From positions 1,798,001 through 1,862,000 of the forward strand of contig NW_026960610.1 in NCBI RefSeq assembly GCF_021018805.1: 64,000 bases of DNA, given 5' to 3'. The first letter of the stretch is position 1; the number at the start of each line of letters is the position of its first letter. This stretch comes from Prinia subflava (lineage: Eukaryota; Chordata; Aves; Passeriformes; Cisticolidae). Made by a program: the position numbers and the translations under genes. Positions 18,361 through 29,689 of this stretch are shown in pieces. Under the pieces are notes generated by a model. The model ran no database searches. It was not told the origin of the DNA and was given only the letters and a program-made list of their open reading frames with translations.

Positions 18361-18981
18361 TGTCTTGGGGGGACTGTATGATACTGTGTCCCCTATCATC
18401 TGCTTTATGCTCAGACATGAGTCCTGTACCTTTAAGCTAGGTCTGGGAGAGGGGAGGGAGGAAGCCGGTGGAATTCTTTCCGTGCAGTTTTCGCAGATCC
18501 TCCCCCGGGTTCTCTCTCAGCTACGTTGTCTAGCACGGATAGAGAGAGGACATCTTTGCTTTTAGCTAGTTTCTTTTTTGTTAGCTGAGGCAAGAAGTTT
18601 TTTCCTGGGACTGTGGCTTCTTCTTCTGGAACTGTTCAGCTCTGTTCCAGTCCAAAACACCAGAACACCACTGGGAGCCCCATGTCGAAGCTTGGAGGGG
18701 AGACCCTGGGACACCACATCCCGGCTCTGGAACTTGGGAGAGCAAAAGCAGGACTCTAAAAAAATCCACCAGTTTTCTCCACAACAAGGTTTTTTATCTA
18801 ACATTATTCATTCTTTTTTTGTGCCTGCGTGCATCCTGCTTGTTAAATAAAAAGGTTTTTTTCACTTTCCTCCAAGAAATTATTTTCGAACGTGTGGGGA
18901 AGGGGATGCTGAAACCTCCCATTTTTTAGAGGAGACACCCTTTTCAGGACGTTTCCTCCTAATTTTTCTCAAACCAAAACA
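18361..18981 (+). repeat. candidate 5' LTR of the ERVL-like element
   Basis: Runs from TGTCTTGGGG to CCAAAACA (621 bp), with AATAAA at about 18846. It precedes the ERVL-type leader and gag. No second copy is present in the window for comparison. Confidence 0.55.
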
Positions 18982-19604
18982 AAGAATTTTGTGCCCAGCA
19001 CATGGCTGGAGAAAGTGAAAAAAAGCTCTAGTAATTACATTTTGGTTTTAATCATTTTGTATTGGGGTAAAGCAGTCAATAGTCACCATGTGATTTGAGG
19101 TAATAATGTCTCTTTGGTCCCTAGGCCTGTTTGCCTATCCACAGATGGAGCCAATTTTGTCCCTGGCATGTAACTTTTACAGAGCAGGGGTACGAATCAG
19201 GCTTGCTATACTGATGTGCTTGGTGATAATGATTTATAGAAGATTAACAGAGCTACTGTGAGTTGTTAAAAATGTATATGGTCTATTGTTTCTCTGTCCT
19301 AGTTTCGGTGGCCTGCTTTGGGGTTTTTTTAGTAATTGCACCCAGTTTGTTAGAGGAGAAGCAGGGGATGATGTTTCCCAGCCCTTCATCTCCTTTTTCC
19401 CCCTTTAAATCTGGTACGTCACCTTTTGAGAATGTTTCGTTTCCCCTGGATGTTAAAAAGACCACTTTCCTGGTATTTTATCTGGTAGGTTTCCTCTAAA
19501 TGGTCTGCAGCTTCTCTAGAATCAAGGCTGAGATATCCAGAGGGGCTGACCAGACACCTGACCCAGGCGTGGAAAATCCTGAGTGATGTGGGGAATGGGT
19601 GGAC

Positions 19605-19983
19605 ATGGGCCAAACCCTGAAGAAATTGTCTGCCCCAATAGCTTGGAACTTCCCCCCTGAACAAATTCAGAACCCAACTGAGGTGGGGAAATATCTGAAA
19701 GAGAAGTGCAATGACAACTCGAATGAGAAGAAACTCATTGCAATTTGCTGGGCCCTGGCATATGCTTACCATACTCTGCTAGATACTCTAGGACAGCAAA
19801 CAAAGGCAGAGGGGCAGGAAGATGAATCAGCAGACATCCCAGTCACTCAGGGTGCAGCTAAACCAGACAGGGAGCCTAAGCAAATGGCAGTTGCTCCTAT
19901 CCAGAGAAGAAAACAAAACCAAAACAAATCACCTAGTGGATGATGATGATGCAGAGGAAGGACCCTCAAAGCCAGCAGAGGAC
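19605..19983 (+). pseudogene. gag: gag N-terminal part (ERVL-like)
   Basis: Starts ATG-Gly-Gln (myristoylation-type N-terminus MGQTLKKL). A helical segment WNFPPEQIQNPTEVGKYL and IAICWALAYAYHTLLDTL follow, then an acidic/basic linker. ERV-C is inserted after the codons near 19983 and the frame resumes at 24034 (LEPEVIIESLSIKDLRGL). A TGA at 19941 already ends the longest frame. Family call rests on the MGQ start and the downstream YIDD polymerase. Confidence 0.65.
19978..19983 (+). repeat. 6-bp target duplication gaggac, left copy (ERV-C)
   Basis: gaggac precedes TGTGGG of the 5' LTR and recurs at 24034-24039 after the 3' LTR. Confidence 0.92.
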
Positions 19984-20321
19984 TGTGGGTACTGACAGTG
20001 GTCAAATTTTAGGCTTCAGGCACTGCTGGAGTCTGTGTGAAAGACAAATGAGCAACTTTCTCATTCTGGCCTGGGAAAATCTTAAGGATGAAACTAAAAC
20101 AATCCTTGGGAAGTGAAAACCATCAGCAGGTGGTGTTTTTTCCAACATGTTTACTGGCAAAGGATGTTTGCAAAGGTATGTAGGCTCTGAATGACCAATC
20201 ATATTCATTGTACCAAAGTACTGTATAAAAGGAGAATTTCGAAGAATAAAGATTGCTCTCATTTTTGCACTATGCTGAGAGTCATGTCGTTATTCCATGC
20301 CGTCCGTAAACCATAACGACA
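19984..20321 (+). repeat. 5' LTR of ERV-C
   Basis: TGTGGGTACTGACAG...ATAACGACA; TATAAAAGG near 20224 and AATAAAG near 20246. A diverged relative is at 48679-49000. Confidence 0.92.
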
Positions 20322-20689
20322 TCTGGTGGAAACCCTAACAAATTGATGAAGTTTAAGCAGCTGAGACTGATCATTGCAGCATAGATTGCAAAATAGCCAC
20401 CTGCTTCCTCCGAGAGGTAAGCAAAATCTTCCCTATGCTTTCCTGAAGATGGCTGGTCCTGCCGACCACGGGGAAGATTGACCCTGCCAAATAGAATGGG
20501 TTGGGCGTCACCCGGTGAAGCCAGTCTGATTCCTAGAACAGACCACTGCGACTGAAGCTACTACTGCTGCAAAGACAGCAGGGGCGAGCAGCGTCCTAGG
20601 CAGGCGGAAGAATTTCTTTTCAGAGGGATGATTTGATTTTTGTCTGTTTTTTCCTCCCACCCTCCCTCTAAAATTTTCTTCTTAAGGCA

Positions 20690-21400
20690 TCTCTAGTGAA
20701 TAGAATTGGAGCTTTAAATGCCTGTGCCTGTTTATAATAGAAGAAAAATGAAAAAAACCCCAAAAAACAAATAAGCAACTTTTGTTGCAATTTTCGCAAG
20801 TAACACAAGTATTAATAACAATTCCATATCATAACTGTTATTGGTTATAAGTTTTAAGTGTTATCTCAGCTTTTAACATATTTATTTTTGACATATTGTT
20901 TATATAATATGAATTCACTGATATGATATGACAAAAATAATAAATATATATATAAGATACTTATTACTGATGTATTGATTAAGTAATGTGAATTCACTGA
21001 TATGCTAGAGTTATTATCATAGCTTTATGGCTTCTTTTTCTCATATGTGTTATTCGTCTATATGCCTATAACACACGTCACTCAAGCATTTTTTTTTCCT
21101 TGTCTTCTAGCTATTTATGCTAGTTTTTGCATTTATGATCTTTTAAGTATTTTTCAGATTTCCAGAAAAGGTTATCTGAGCTTTGTAAGAACTCCTCTTC
21201 TGTCCTGACAGTTTGGGATGCAGTTGCAGAGTCTGCTGAGTTCAGAGCATCCCTATCCTGACAAAATTTAGGAGGTGTCAATTATTATATTAGTCTTTAC
21301 CATAAGATTTTTAAGAACCTTGTTTTAAAATTGGTGTAAGAAATTCCTTTACTGTTAGAGCTTTGGCACTGGCCATGCCTGGGTTCTTTCTGGATAGGAA
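20690..21400 (+). other. AT-rich filler in ERV-C
   Basis: Long AT-rich stretch with no frame and no retroviral motif, between the leader and the shared module. ERV-I has a comparable stretch in the same place (61449-62330), though I could not align the two directly. Confidence 0.5.
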
Positions 21401-21411
21401 TTGCCAACAGG

Positions 21412-21590
21412 CCCAGATGTTTTTGCAGAAAAAAAAAATTACATACGAGTTATTTGACTCAGCAAGTTGACCTCTAAATATAATAGCTGAATTGATCTTT
21501 GGAGTGAACCTGAAACTCTAGCCTGGGAGAGATGTCCAGGTCTTGACTGGAAAGAAACACTTCAGCTTTTGCAGTTTCTGGGCTGATCAA
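21412..21590 (+). other. module shared with ERV-I (copy 1)
   Basis: From GCCAACAGGCCCAGA to TTTCTGGGCTGAT. Aligns with 62398-62590 almost throughout (blocks AGCTGAAT, CTTTG.GGTGAA, CCTGGGAGAGAT/CCCGGGAAAGGAT, CAGTTTCTGGGCTGAT/CAGTCTCTGGGGTGAT). Function unknown; no intact frame. Confidence 0.7.
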
Positions 21591-22437
21591 AATTATTAAA
21601 AGGTAAATTGCAATGATGTAATATTTATGTTATGAATCTGAAAAAAAAAAGGAATTATCAATTCTGGATTTTGATTTATTACATAGTGGAGTCTGACAAG
21701 TTTATCAGTTTAAGACAGTGAAGTCTGACAAGTTTATTAACTTAAGGAGAAGATATGCCTGTGTTTTGTCATTGGCAGGTTCAAGCAGTCACATTACCCA
21801 TCACCTTTGAGGGTGACACTCCTCATAGCCTTTGTGGCTATCACATTGACTGCGAAGGAGATGACCATGTGCTTTAAAATTATGGAGACAACAAAGGTCC
21901 GGTGTCAGCACCATGGTACCTTTTGCAGTGATCTTCTTCAAGTTACTCCCTGCTTCAGACTTCAAGAAGACATCCAGTGATGCCAAAGACCAACATCTTG
22001 GCTCTAATGGACCTTTCTCTTTCATTTGTTTTAATTCTATAGCAGAGGTTGTTTCATTTAGTTTTCCTACATAGATGTAGTTGTATTTTGGGTAATATTT
22101 CACATGCCTTTGGTGTATGTTTTGTAGTTATCAAGGGCTGTTGTTTCACTTTGTGGTTTTGCTTTGTGGTGATTGGGATCATGTAGATTTTTGGAGTCAG
22201 GTATAGTAAGTGTATCTTTCTACTGATATTTTCATTTTTATTATTTTTTTAGGTTACGTCCTACAAGTATCATGGGCCAATTGAGTGAACGATGTTCCAA
22301 TGCGGTACATCCTGCAATGGGACTCTCTGCCCCATCAAAATTGCATGCTTTTGCATTTAAAAAAAAAAAAAAAAGGGGGGGGGGGAGGGGGGGAACCCAT
22401 GTTGTCTGATTTACTGAAAAATTTTTAAGCAAAATGT

Positions 22438-22600
22438 GCTTCAGGGCTGATTGCTTATCATCTGCCCAGTCATAAATTATTGAAATTGGGAAGATAAACC
22501 AGTTTGCCATTGCAGGTGTTGATGCAAGGACCACTGTCCTTTGCTAACAAAGCAGGAAAAGCCCTTGTTACCTGAAAGGATGACTCCTAGAGCAATGAAT
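22438..22600 (+). pseudogene. pol: pol RNase H remnant (ERV-C)
   Basis: Reads SG.IAYHLPSHKLLK and, after stops, a GPLSFANKAGKALVT segment that lines up with the start of RNase H in ERV-A pol (2113-2290). The catalytic TDGSG is lost. A 16-A / 11-G run lies just upstream (22360-22396). Confidence 0.75.
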
Positions 22601-22866
22601 GCTGATGGCTGAAACTGCCATTTTTGAGCAGACTAACGATGTTTTGTCTTCTGTATTAGAATTAGCAAATAGCAAGGCTTGACGCTGGTGCATGGATATG
22701 ATTGTGAAGAGTCTAACAGCAGGTGCCAGAGAACTTCCCTGACCATTCTAAGTCAGTGTGCAATCGAGGTTCTATTTAGTGATTACTAAAGGGACCTCTG
22801 GTGTCATGTTTGTCTCTTTCCTGCAAGGCCCCTGCAGGGGAGGACACAGACGCTGCCCTCAGCCTT

Positions 22867-22884
22867 AAAACAAAAAGGGGGAGA
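22867..22884 (+). promoter_or_regulatory. polypurine tract (ERV-C)
   Basis: AAAACAAAAAGGGGGAGA directly before TGTGGG of the 3' LTR. Confidence 0.88.
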
Positions 22885-24033
22885 TGTGGGTACTGACAGT
22901 GGTCAGATTTTAGGCTTCAGGCACTGCTAGAGTCTGTGTGAAACTTTCTCATTCTGTGTTGGGGGTTAGATTTGTTTCTTTTTCACTTACAGAATTTTTT
23001 CCCATGAGTTGCTAGGAGACTAACGACTGAGTGCTTGACTAAAACAAAGTGTCAAGGGAGATGGCAGCACTGGGCTACACCTATTGTTTTTGGGTGTCTG
23101 GGAGTTTCCCTCAGAGAGGGGAGATAATGCGAGTTTTGGGAGAAGTAAAAGACGGGGTTAGAGGCAGCTTTGCTCTCTTGCTCTGGGCATCAGAGAGAGA
23201 ACAGCCAGGCTGCTGCTTGGTGCAGGAGTTCGCTGTTACCACCCCGTCCAGCCTTGGAAAATCGACCACCATCTGCTCGTGTGCACTGGAACCCTGAGCT
23301 CGCCTCCTCCTGCCCTGCCAGGCCAGCCCTGTCCCACCACCGCCATTTCTTCAGCACTGCTTTGAGGCTTTTTCTGCTGCTCTGTGGCACTGCACTGCCC
23401 TGCCCTGCCGGGACATCCCCGCCGTTCCAGCTACCACTGACCGAGCTTCTGATACATCTCATCCACCAGCCTGGGATTTTCCACCGCTCCAGCTTGGTGC
23501 TCTCAGAGTCCCAAGAGATCAGATTTCCCTGGGCTTTGTGAAACCAAAGCCCCTAGAGGTTCTTGGTTCTGTTTATTATTACTGCTGTAGTTGTTATTGT
23601 TTATTTGCCTTGTTAGACACACTAGTAAAGGACTGTTATTCCTATCCCCATACCTCTGCCTGAAAGTCCCTTTAATTTTCTAAATTATAATAATTTGGAG
23701 GGAGGAGATTTGAATTCTCCATTCCAAGGGGGGTCCTGCCTCTCCCTAGCAGACACCTGTCTTTCAAACCAAGACATTCTGGCCTGGGAAAATCTTAAGG
23801 ATGAAACTAAAACAATCCTTGGGAAGTGAAAACCATCAGCAGGTGGTGTTTTTCCAAAGTGTTTACTGGCAAAGGATGTTTGCAAAGGGATGTAGGCTCT
23901 GAATGACCAATCATATTCATTGTACCAAAGTACTGTATAAAAAGAGAATTTCGAAGAATAAAGATTGCTCTCATTTTTGCACTACGCTGAGAGTCATGTC
24001 GTTATTCCATGCCGTCCGTAAACCATAACGACA
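22885..24033 (+). repeat. 3' LTR of ERV-C, split by another LTR
   Basis: LTR segments 22885-22956 and 23777-24033 are interrupted by the LTR at 22957-23776. Right duplication gaggac at 24034-24039. The joined parts match the 5' LTR apart from a 13-bp deletion, a 1-bp indel and a few substitutions. Confidence 0.92.
22957..23776. repeat. solo LTR (820 bp) nested in ERV-C 3' LTR
   Basis: TGTTGGGGGTT...CCAAGACA with a perfect 5-bp duplication ttctg (22952-22956, 23777-23781). Inverted relative to its relatives at 25291-26078 and 29690-31464. Confidence 0.92.
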
Positions 24034-24956
24034 GAGGACTTAGAACCAGAAGTCATTATTGAGTCCCTGTCCATAAAGGACCTTCGTGGCCTAAGAAAGG
24101 ATTACACCTGACAGTCTGATGAATCTATAATAAGTTGGTTGGTCTGTTTTTGGGATGCTGCAGACAATAATACAATTTTGGCCGGTACTGAAGTGACGCA
24201 TTTGGGATCTCTGTCACATGATTCGGGTATTGACCAAGGCATGGCAAGGGGGGCTGACTCCCTCAGTCTCTGGACATGGCTCTTAAGAAGTGTAAAGGAA
24301 AGATACCTGTGCCCAGAAGATCTCCAGCTGCAGCAAACCCCGTGGAAGACCATAGAACAAGGGATTCAATGCTTGAGAGAACTGGAGGTGGTAGAGATCG
24401 TTTTCTCAGCTGAATAAACAATTAAGAGTCTAGACATGGCACCATGTACATCTGTGATGTGGCTAAAACTCCTACGACTTGGACCAGAAGAATATGCTTC
24501 TGCTTTAGCAATGATGAAGTGGAATGAAGGGGATGAGACCATGCTTGCTATGGCGAAGAAGCTCTGAGCATATGCAGATGCCGTGCATGGCCCAACACAT
24601 GCAAGAATCTCAGCTGTGGAAACACGTCTGTCAGAGCACATACAGAAAATGGAAGATAGTATGGAAGACAATCACCAGAAACTCAAGAAGAAGCTTAAAG
24701 AGGACCTTCTCCAAATCTCATCGGTACAGACCAGAGGTTCTGTTACCAGGTGCAGATGTCTCCCAGCTAGGGAGAGAGAGTACACCCCACAAGCTGAGCT
24801 GTGGTTCTTCCTGTGTGACTGTGGGGAAAATATGAGGAGGTGGGATAGAAAACCCACCACTGTTCTGGCGCAAAGGGTGTGTGAATTGAAGGAGGGCAAG
24901 ACTCAGAGAGGAAGTTCCACCAGAACAGAAGTAGCTGCAGTAGCCCGTAGCTGAGC
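24034..24956 (+). pseudogene. gag: gag continuation with coiled coil (ERVL-like)
   Basis: Resumes with LEPEVIIESLSIKDLRGLRK. A later part has VMWLKLLRLGPEEYASALAMM and a charged heptad-rich segment VETRLSEHIQKMEDSMEDN. At least three stop codons (for example TGA after KDYT, TAA near 24415, TGA near 24568) break the frame. The layout fits class III Gag. The coiled-coil frame (24583-24954) is the longest surviving piece. Confidence 0.65.
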
Positions 24957-25109
24957 TGCCAGACATGATGGAAGAGAAAATGACATGTCCTATCCCCTTG
25001 AAGGAACCTCTAGAACATATGCCTAGGGAGGGAGGGACTAGAGGAGTCCTGCCTCTAGCCAGGTAGAGGCCAGGAAAAACTGCATCTTTTGGACTGTGTG
25101 GATTCATTG

Positions 25110-26330
25110 GCCTGGCACATCAGAACCTCAAAAATCTGAAGCCTTGGTTTACAGTGGTGTGCAGTGCACATTAATCCCATCAAGACGTGGGGGCAGAATC
25201 TCTTTCTATTGCCAGTGTGACAGGGGGATCACAGAATTTGACCCTGGTGGAAACTGATATGAGCTTGACTGGAAAAGAGTGGAACACCCTTGTCTTGGTT
25301 TAAAGACAGATATCTGCTAGGAAGGGGCAGGACCTCCCTAGAGATGGAGAATTCAAATCCCCTCCCTCCAAATTATTCCAATTAAAAGGAAAATTAAAGG
25401 AGCTTTCAGGCAGAGTTATGGGGGTAGGAATAACAGTTCTTTACTAATATATATGACAAAACGACAAACAAACAACAGCTACAGCATCAATAATAAACAG
25501 AACCAAGAACCTTGAGGGCTTTCTTTTACAAAAGCCCAGAGCAGTTTGATCTGGATGCCCCTGCAGGACTCCGAGAGGCCGAACTGGAAGGAAGGAAAAG
25601 TCCCGGGCTGGTGGATGAGATGAGGTCTGCGCTGGCAGCTGGAGGCAGGGGTGTCCCGGCAGGGCTGGGCAGTGCAGGGCTACAGAGTAGCAGGAGAGCC
25701 TCAAAGGTCCGAAGAAGCAGCGGCGGTGGGGGGAGAGGCTGGAGAAAGCGAGTTCAGGATTCCCGGGTACACGAACAGATGACGATAGATTTCCCAGGAC
25801 GAGGCAGAGGCAGAGTGCAGCCTGACCGTCCTCCTCGGCGCTGAGAGCAAGAGTGCCTCCCCCTCCCCCAGATCTGTCTTTTTTGCCTTCCCCAAGGCTC
25901 ATCATCTCTCCCCTCTGAAGGACACTCCCAGGGACTCAAAAACAATAGGTGTAGCTTCGTGCTGCCATATCCCTCAAGCACTCTTTTTGTTCTGACTAAG
26001 TAGTCATTAAGGCTTCTTGGAAACTTATGGGAAAAAATTCTGTGAGAAGAAAAAAAAAACCAAATCTAACCCCCAACAACCCTATTGTGACTGGTAGAGA
26101 GGTCCCATGTATTCTGGGCATATATTTCCTCTGAAGCGGGTATTTCAAAGACCCAAAGGGACTCAGGTGGGCTTTTGGAATACCTGCTGTGGAGACAGAG
26201 GGCATTAAGCAGTTGAACACCTTGCCTGGACTATCAGAGAACCCATCTGCAGTAGAAGTTTTGAAGGGGGAAGAGCAATGAATGCCAATTGCCACTTCGA
26301 CAGTGCATGGCTGACAGTACAGAACAACTC
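25110..26330 (+). pseudogene. protease-region fragment (ERVL-like), split by LTR
   Basis: Broken plus-strand reading with LSIASVTGGSQNLTLVETDMS before the inserted LTR and VTGREVPCILGIYFL, YFKDPKG after it, ending where the reverse transcriptase begins. It lies between gag and RT, the place of protease. No intact catalytic triplet. Confidence 0.5.
25291..26078. repeat. solo LTR (788 bp) with 5-bp duplication
   Basis: TGTCTTGGTTT...AACCCCCAACA flanked by accct (25286-25290, 26079-26083). Same family as 22957-23776, opposite orientation. Confidence 0.92.
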
Positions 26331-26338
26331 GAGATGCT

Positions 26339-26935
26339 GTGATTCCCATCCACAAGATGATCCGTGAGCTGGAGATCCAAGGGGTGGTCAGCAAAACCCA
26401 CTCACCCTTGAACAGCCCCATTTGGCCTGTGCGCAAGTCTGAAGGGGAGTCGAGATTGACTGTGGACTATCGTGCCTTGAATGAAGTGACTCCACCATTG
26501 AGCCCTGCTGTGCCAGATGTGTTAGAGCTCCAGTACGAGCTGGAGTCCAAGGCAGTGAAGTGGTATGCCACTATTGACATTGCCAATGCATTTTTCTCCA
26601 TTCCTTTGGCAACAGAGTGCATGCCTCTGCCTTCACCTGGAGAGGCGTGCAGTACACCTGGAACCAGCTGCTCCAGGGGTAAAAGCACAGCCCCACCATC
26701 TGCCGTGGACTGATCCAGACTGCACTGGAAAAGGGTGAGGCTCCAGAACATCCGCAGTACATCGATGACATCATTGTGTGGGGAGACCCAGTAGAAGTGT
26801 TTAAAAAAGGAGAGAAAATCATCCAGATTCTTCTGGAAGCCAGTTTCACCATGAAGAAGAGCAAAGTCAAGGCCTGAGAGATCCACTTCCTGAGAATGAA
26901 GTGGCAAGATGGACATAGAATTCCACAGAATTCCA
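26339..26935 (+). pseudogene. pol: reverse transcriptase (ERVL-like)
   Basis: Fingers motif LNSPIWPVRKSEGESRLTVDY, motif A aspartate in ATIDIANAFFSIPL and the catalytic motif YIDD at 26758-26769 followed by IIVWGD. A frame change after FSIPLATE, a stop in LLQG*, and one in KVKA* make it non-functional. YIDD with IIVWG is typical of class III polymerases (established knowledge). RNase H and integrase are absent. Confidence 0.85.
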
Positions 26936-26939
26936 TAGA

Positions 26940-27443
26940 ATGTCATCATCCTATTGTGAAATGCCCTGCCCTGGAGAATGTACCAAACATTCCTACCTGT
27001 GTATAATCTGGGGCTTGGGACACCATGATACCACCACTGGATTCCCAGAGGACAGGAGCTCTTGATAACCACCACTGGACCTCTAGAGAATGACCAGACC
27101 TTTTTATAGGATCACTGTTTTGACAAGACCACATCCAATCAGACTGCTGCCACCACCTTTACTAACAGGTATCAACTTGTTTTCTGACTTTGTCAGTTTA
27201 AGCCAGTGTTCCTATACTATTGCCTTTACTGTAATTTTTCCTATTAAATTGTAGTTCTGACTTGGAATGTCTTGCAAGCTATTTGTGGAGAGTTAATTCC
27301 TCCTGGTGGTTTCTTTCAAACTAGCACACCAGAGTTAGATCTCCTTGTGCTTATGGCTCATCTTTATCTAGCTAGGAAGGACTTTGCTGAGCCTGTACCA
27401 GCAAGTTTGTCTTCTGCTGCTTTTTTATGCAGTCATTCCCTAT
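26940..27443 (+). other. no frame; possible ERVL 3' sequence
   Basis: No motif recognised. A TATTAAATTG stretch near 27242 could be part of an old LTR. It ends at the target duplication of the next LTR. Confidence 0.3.
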
Positions 27444-28865
27444 TGTCTTGGTTTGAGGGGAAGTGAGTTTTTCAAGAGGCTGTGGTCAAACCAATCAGTG
27501 GTCAGGTTTGAATGTTGGCACCTTTATTGGCCACTGAAGGGTTGGACATGCCTCCGAGGACACAAGGGGTTAAAAGCGAGGCCTCCCAAAGGGACTTCCT
27601 CTTTTCTGGCTCAGCTTTCAGGAGAAGAGCATCTTTTCCCTTTTCCCTTACCCAGGCTGGGTGGGGGAGGGGAGCCATGCGGCCGGGCTGAGGTAGGCCC
27701 TGGGCCCCAGGGGGGGAAAGAGAGAGAACGGGACTGGAGCTGGGCCAGCCCCCTCCAGGATGGAGGGGTGGAGAACTTTGGAGGTGCCTTCCGTCCCCCG
27801 GTCCGTCCGTCCCCCCCCCCTCCTCCGTCCCCAAGGAGAGAGACTGCTGCTTCAGAGTTTCAAACATTGGCAGCAGCTAGCACCTAAGAAAGAGTGGAGG
27901 GAGGGGAGAAGTTCCCAGCTGTGTAAAGAGGTGCCGAGTCCGGGACCCTGCCGGGAGCCAAGAACTGTTAACCCTTTCTTGGCAGAAGGAAACTTTTTCC
28001 CAGACATTGCTTCTCATGGCTAGTGGTTTCAGAAGAGAAAAAGAAAAAGCCTGGGACCAAGATGATAAAGTTAGAAGATTAAAAGAACCCTAGATGGGCA
28101 GGGAAGTGAAGAGGAGTGGCTTCTGAGCTGGACTTTTCTTGCATAATGTTAGCCATAGACTGAACTCAAGTCTCTTTTAAACATAAACTGCATTTAGGTA
28201 GATACAGTTGCCTCTGCTTTTGCTACAGTGACTGGCACTTTAGGAGTGGAGTGAACAGAGAAGAGAGGGGGAAGGTGTAGTGGCGCCCTCTGCCCTCAGG
28301 GAAGATGTGCTCTTGGAACCCTCGGCCCCAGGGGAAAGACGGGGAGAGCTCGGCATGCAAGCATCCTTAAAAGAGCCCTATATGCAGCTTTGTCCCATGG
28401 ACAGTGGTGAGAGCACTAGAGATGGAAAAGAGAGTGTCACCACGGCAGACTTCTCCGGGCGGTGCCATGGGTGACATAGAAACACATAAGGGGTGGACCT
28501 GTGTTTTCTGAGGAGCAGTCTGTGGTGCGAGAGAGACTCCTCTCTCCCTTGCTGAATTGAAGATTAGTTTTTTGAGTGGTGATTGTTTGATTTAAAACCC
28601 AAGGCTTTGGTCTATGGAGGGTAACATGTAGGGGGTGGAAATTGGGGGAGGAGAAATGTTCTGAGAAGGTTTCATTTCTGGTTTTTGTGTGTGTTTAGAG
28701 TTTTCCTTTCTATTTCTGTTCTTATGTAATGTAATAAAATTTTGTTCTCTGTTTTCAAGTTTTGGGCCTGCTCTGCTCTGTTCTTGACCACATCTCACAG
28801 TAGCTCATTAGGAAAAACATACACTCATGGGTGCATTAACATCTGGCCAGTGCTAACCCATGACA
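27444..28865 (+). repeat. solo LTR, 1.4-kb family h
   Basis: TGTCTTGGTTTGAGG...CCCATGACA, 1422 bp, perfect 5-bp duplication cctat (27439-27443, 28866-28870). AATAAA at 28733 gives plus orientation. Minus-strand relatives are at 37038-38068 and 53635-55021. The GC-rich centre produces long spurious frames. Confidence 0.93.
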
Positions 28866-28870
28866 CCTAT

Positions 28871-29261
28871 AAAGAGAAACTTATTAGTGAATAGCAATAA
28901 TGATGAACAACTAATTTACAGTTCATTATTATTATTTCTTTTTCACAAATGAGAACTAACCTGGTTTGAATTTCAAGCATTATATTTTCAAGAATGGGGT
29001 TAAGACAGTCTTCCTATTCAATAAGTTCTCATTTTATCATCATGAAAGTTTGCGGTTTTTCTTGAGAAACCAGACTGCCAATGTGCCAGGTCTTGAACGT
29101 GTATTTCAACACATGAACACATGGTGCTATGACAATCCTTTTGGAAAGCAAACCCCCTGCCTCTCCTGTGCTCCTCCCAGAAGTTGAGCTAGAAAAGTAC
29201 TTCTCAATATATTTTCTCTGTGAAAATACTAACCTAATAGAAGTGGTGAGACCATAGTTTG
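28871..29261. other. intron-like sequence, nothing recognised
   Basis: AT-rich, no repeat or frame supported. Confidence 0.4.
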
Positions 29262-29689
29262 GTGTTGGTGGATACCAAGTTGAACATCCTTGTGCTAAAG
29301 AATGCCAACAGCATTCTGGGTTGCATAAGGAAGAATGTTGCCAGCAGGTTGAGAAATGAGATCCTTCCCCTCTACTCAGCACTGGTGAGTCCACATCTGG
29401 AGTCCTGTGCCCAGTTCTGGGCTCCCCAGTAGAAGAGAAACATGAATATGATGGAAAGAGTCTAGAAAGGGGCCACAGAGATAATTCAGGGACTAAAACA
29501 TCTTTCATACAAGGAGAGGCTGAGAGACCTGGAACTGTTTAGTCCGGAAAAAAGAAGGCTCAGGGAGATCTCATCAATATCTACAAATACCTGAGGAGAG
29601 GGAGCCAGGCTCTTTTCAATGGTGCTCGGTGAGAGGACAAGAGGCAATAGGCACAAATGGAAGCACAGAAGGTTCCCTCTGAACATAAG

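Larger units (their letters stand above)
19984..24033 (+). mobile_element. ERV-C: non-autonomous provirus with AT-rich filler
   Basis: Two related LTRs (338 bp each side, the 3' one interrupted), perfect 6-bp duplication, polypurine tract, and only 2.56 kb of internal sequence. The interior has a leader, an AT-rich stretch (about 20690-21400), a ~180-bp module shared with ERV-I, a poly(A)/poly(G) run and a small RNase H remnant. No gag, pro or env frame. LTRs differ by about seven substitutions plus a 13-bp and a 1-bp indel. It must have been mobilised by another virus. Confidence 0.88.
18361..27443 (+). mobile_element. class III (ERVL-like) element, interrupted
   Basis: Plus-strand order: candidate 5' LTR, leader, gag start, [ERV-C], gag continuation with coiled coil, protease/dUTPase-like segment interrupted by an LTR (25291-26078), reverse transcriptase with YIDD. 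All frames are broken. The 3' LTR is not identified; the right edge is set where the 1.4-kb LTR begins. Confidence 0.8.

Noticed and set aside
22360..22396. Poly(A)/poly(G) run as a retroposon tail
   Set aside because: It lies inside ERV-C, followed by pol sequence, with no target duplication; more likely slippage or an old internal tail.
23170..23541. 123-codon plus frame
   Set aside because: Inside the 820-bp solo LTR; no family similarity.
27384..28023. Several long overlapping frames on both strands
   Set aside because: They lie in the GC-rich body of the 1.4-kb LTR, have low-complexity Pro/Gly/Arg composition and no homologue inside the window.
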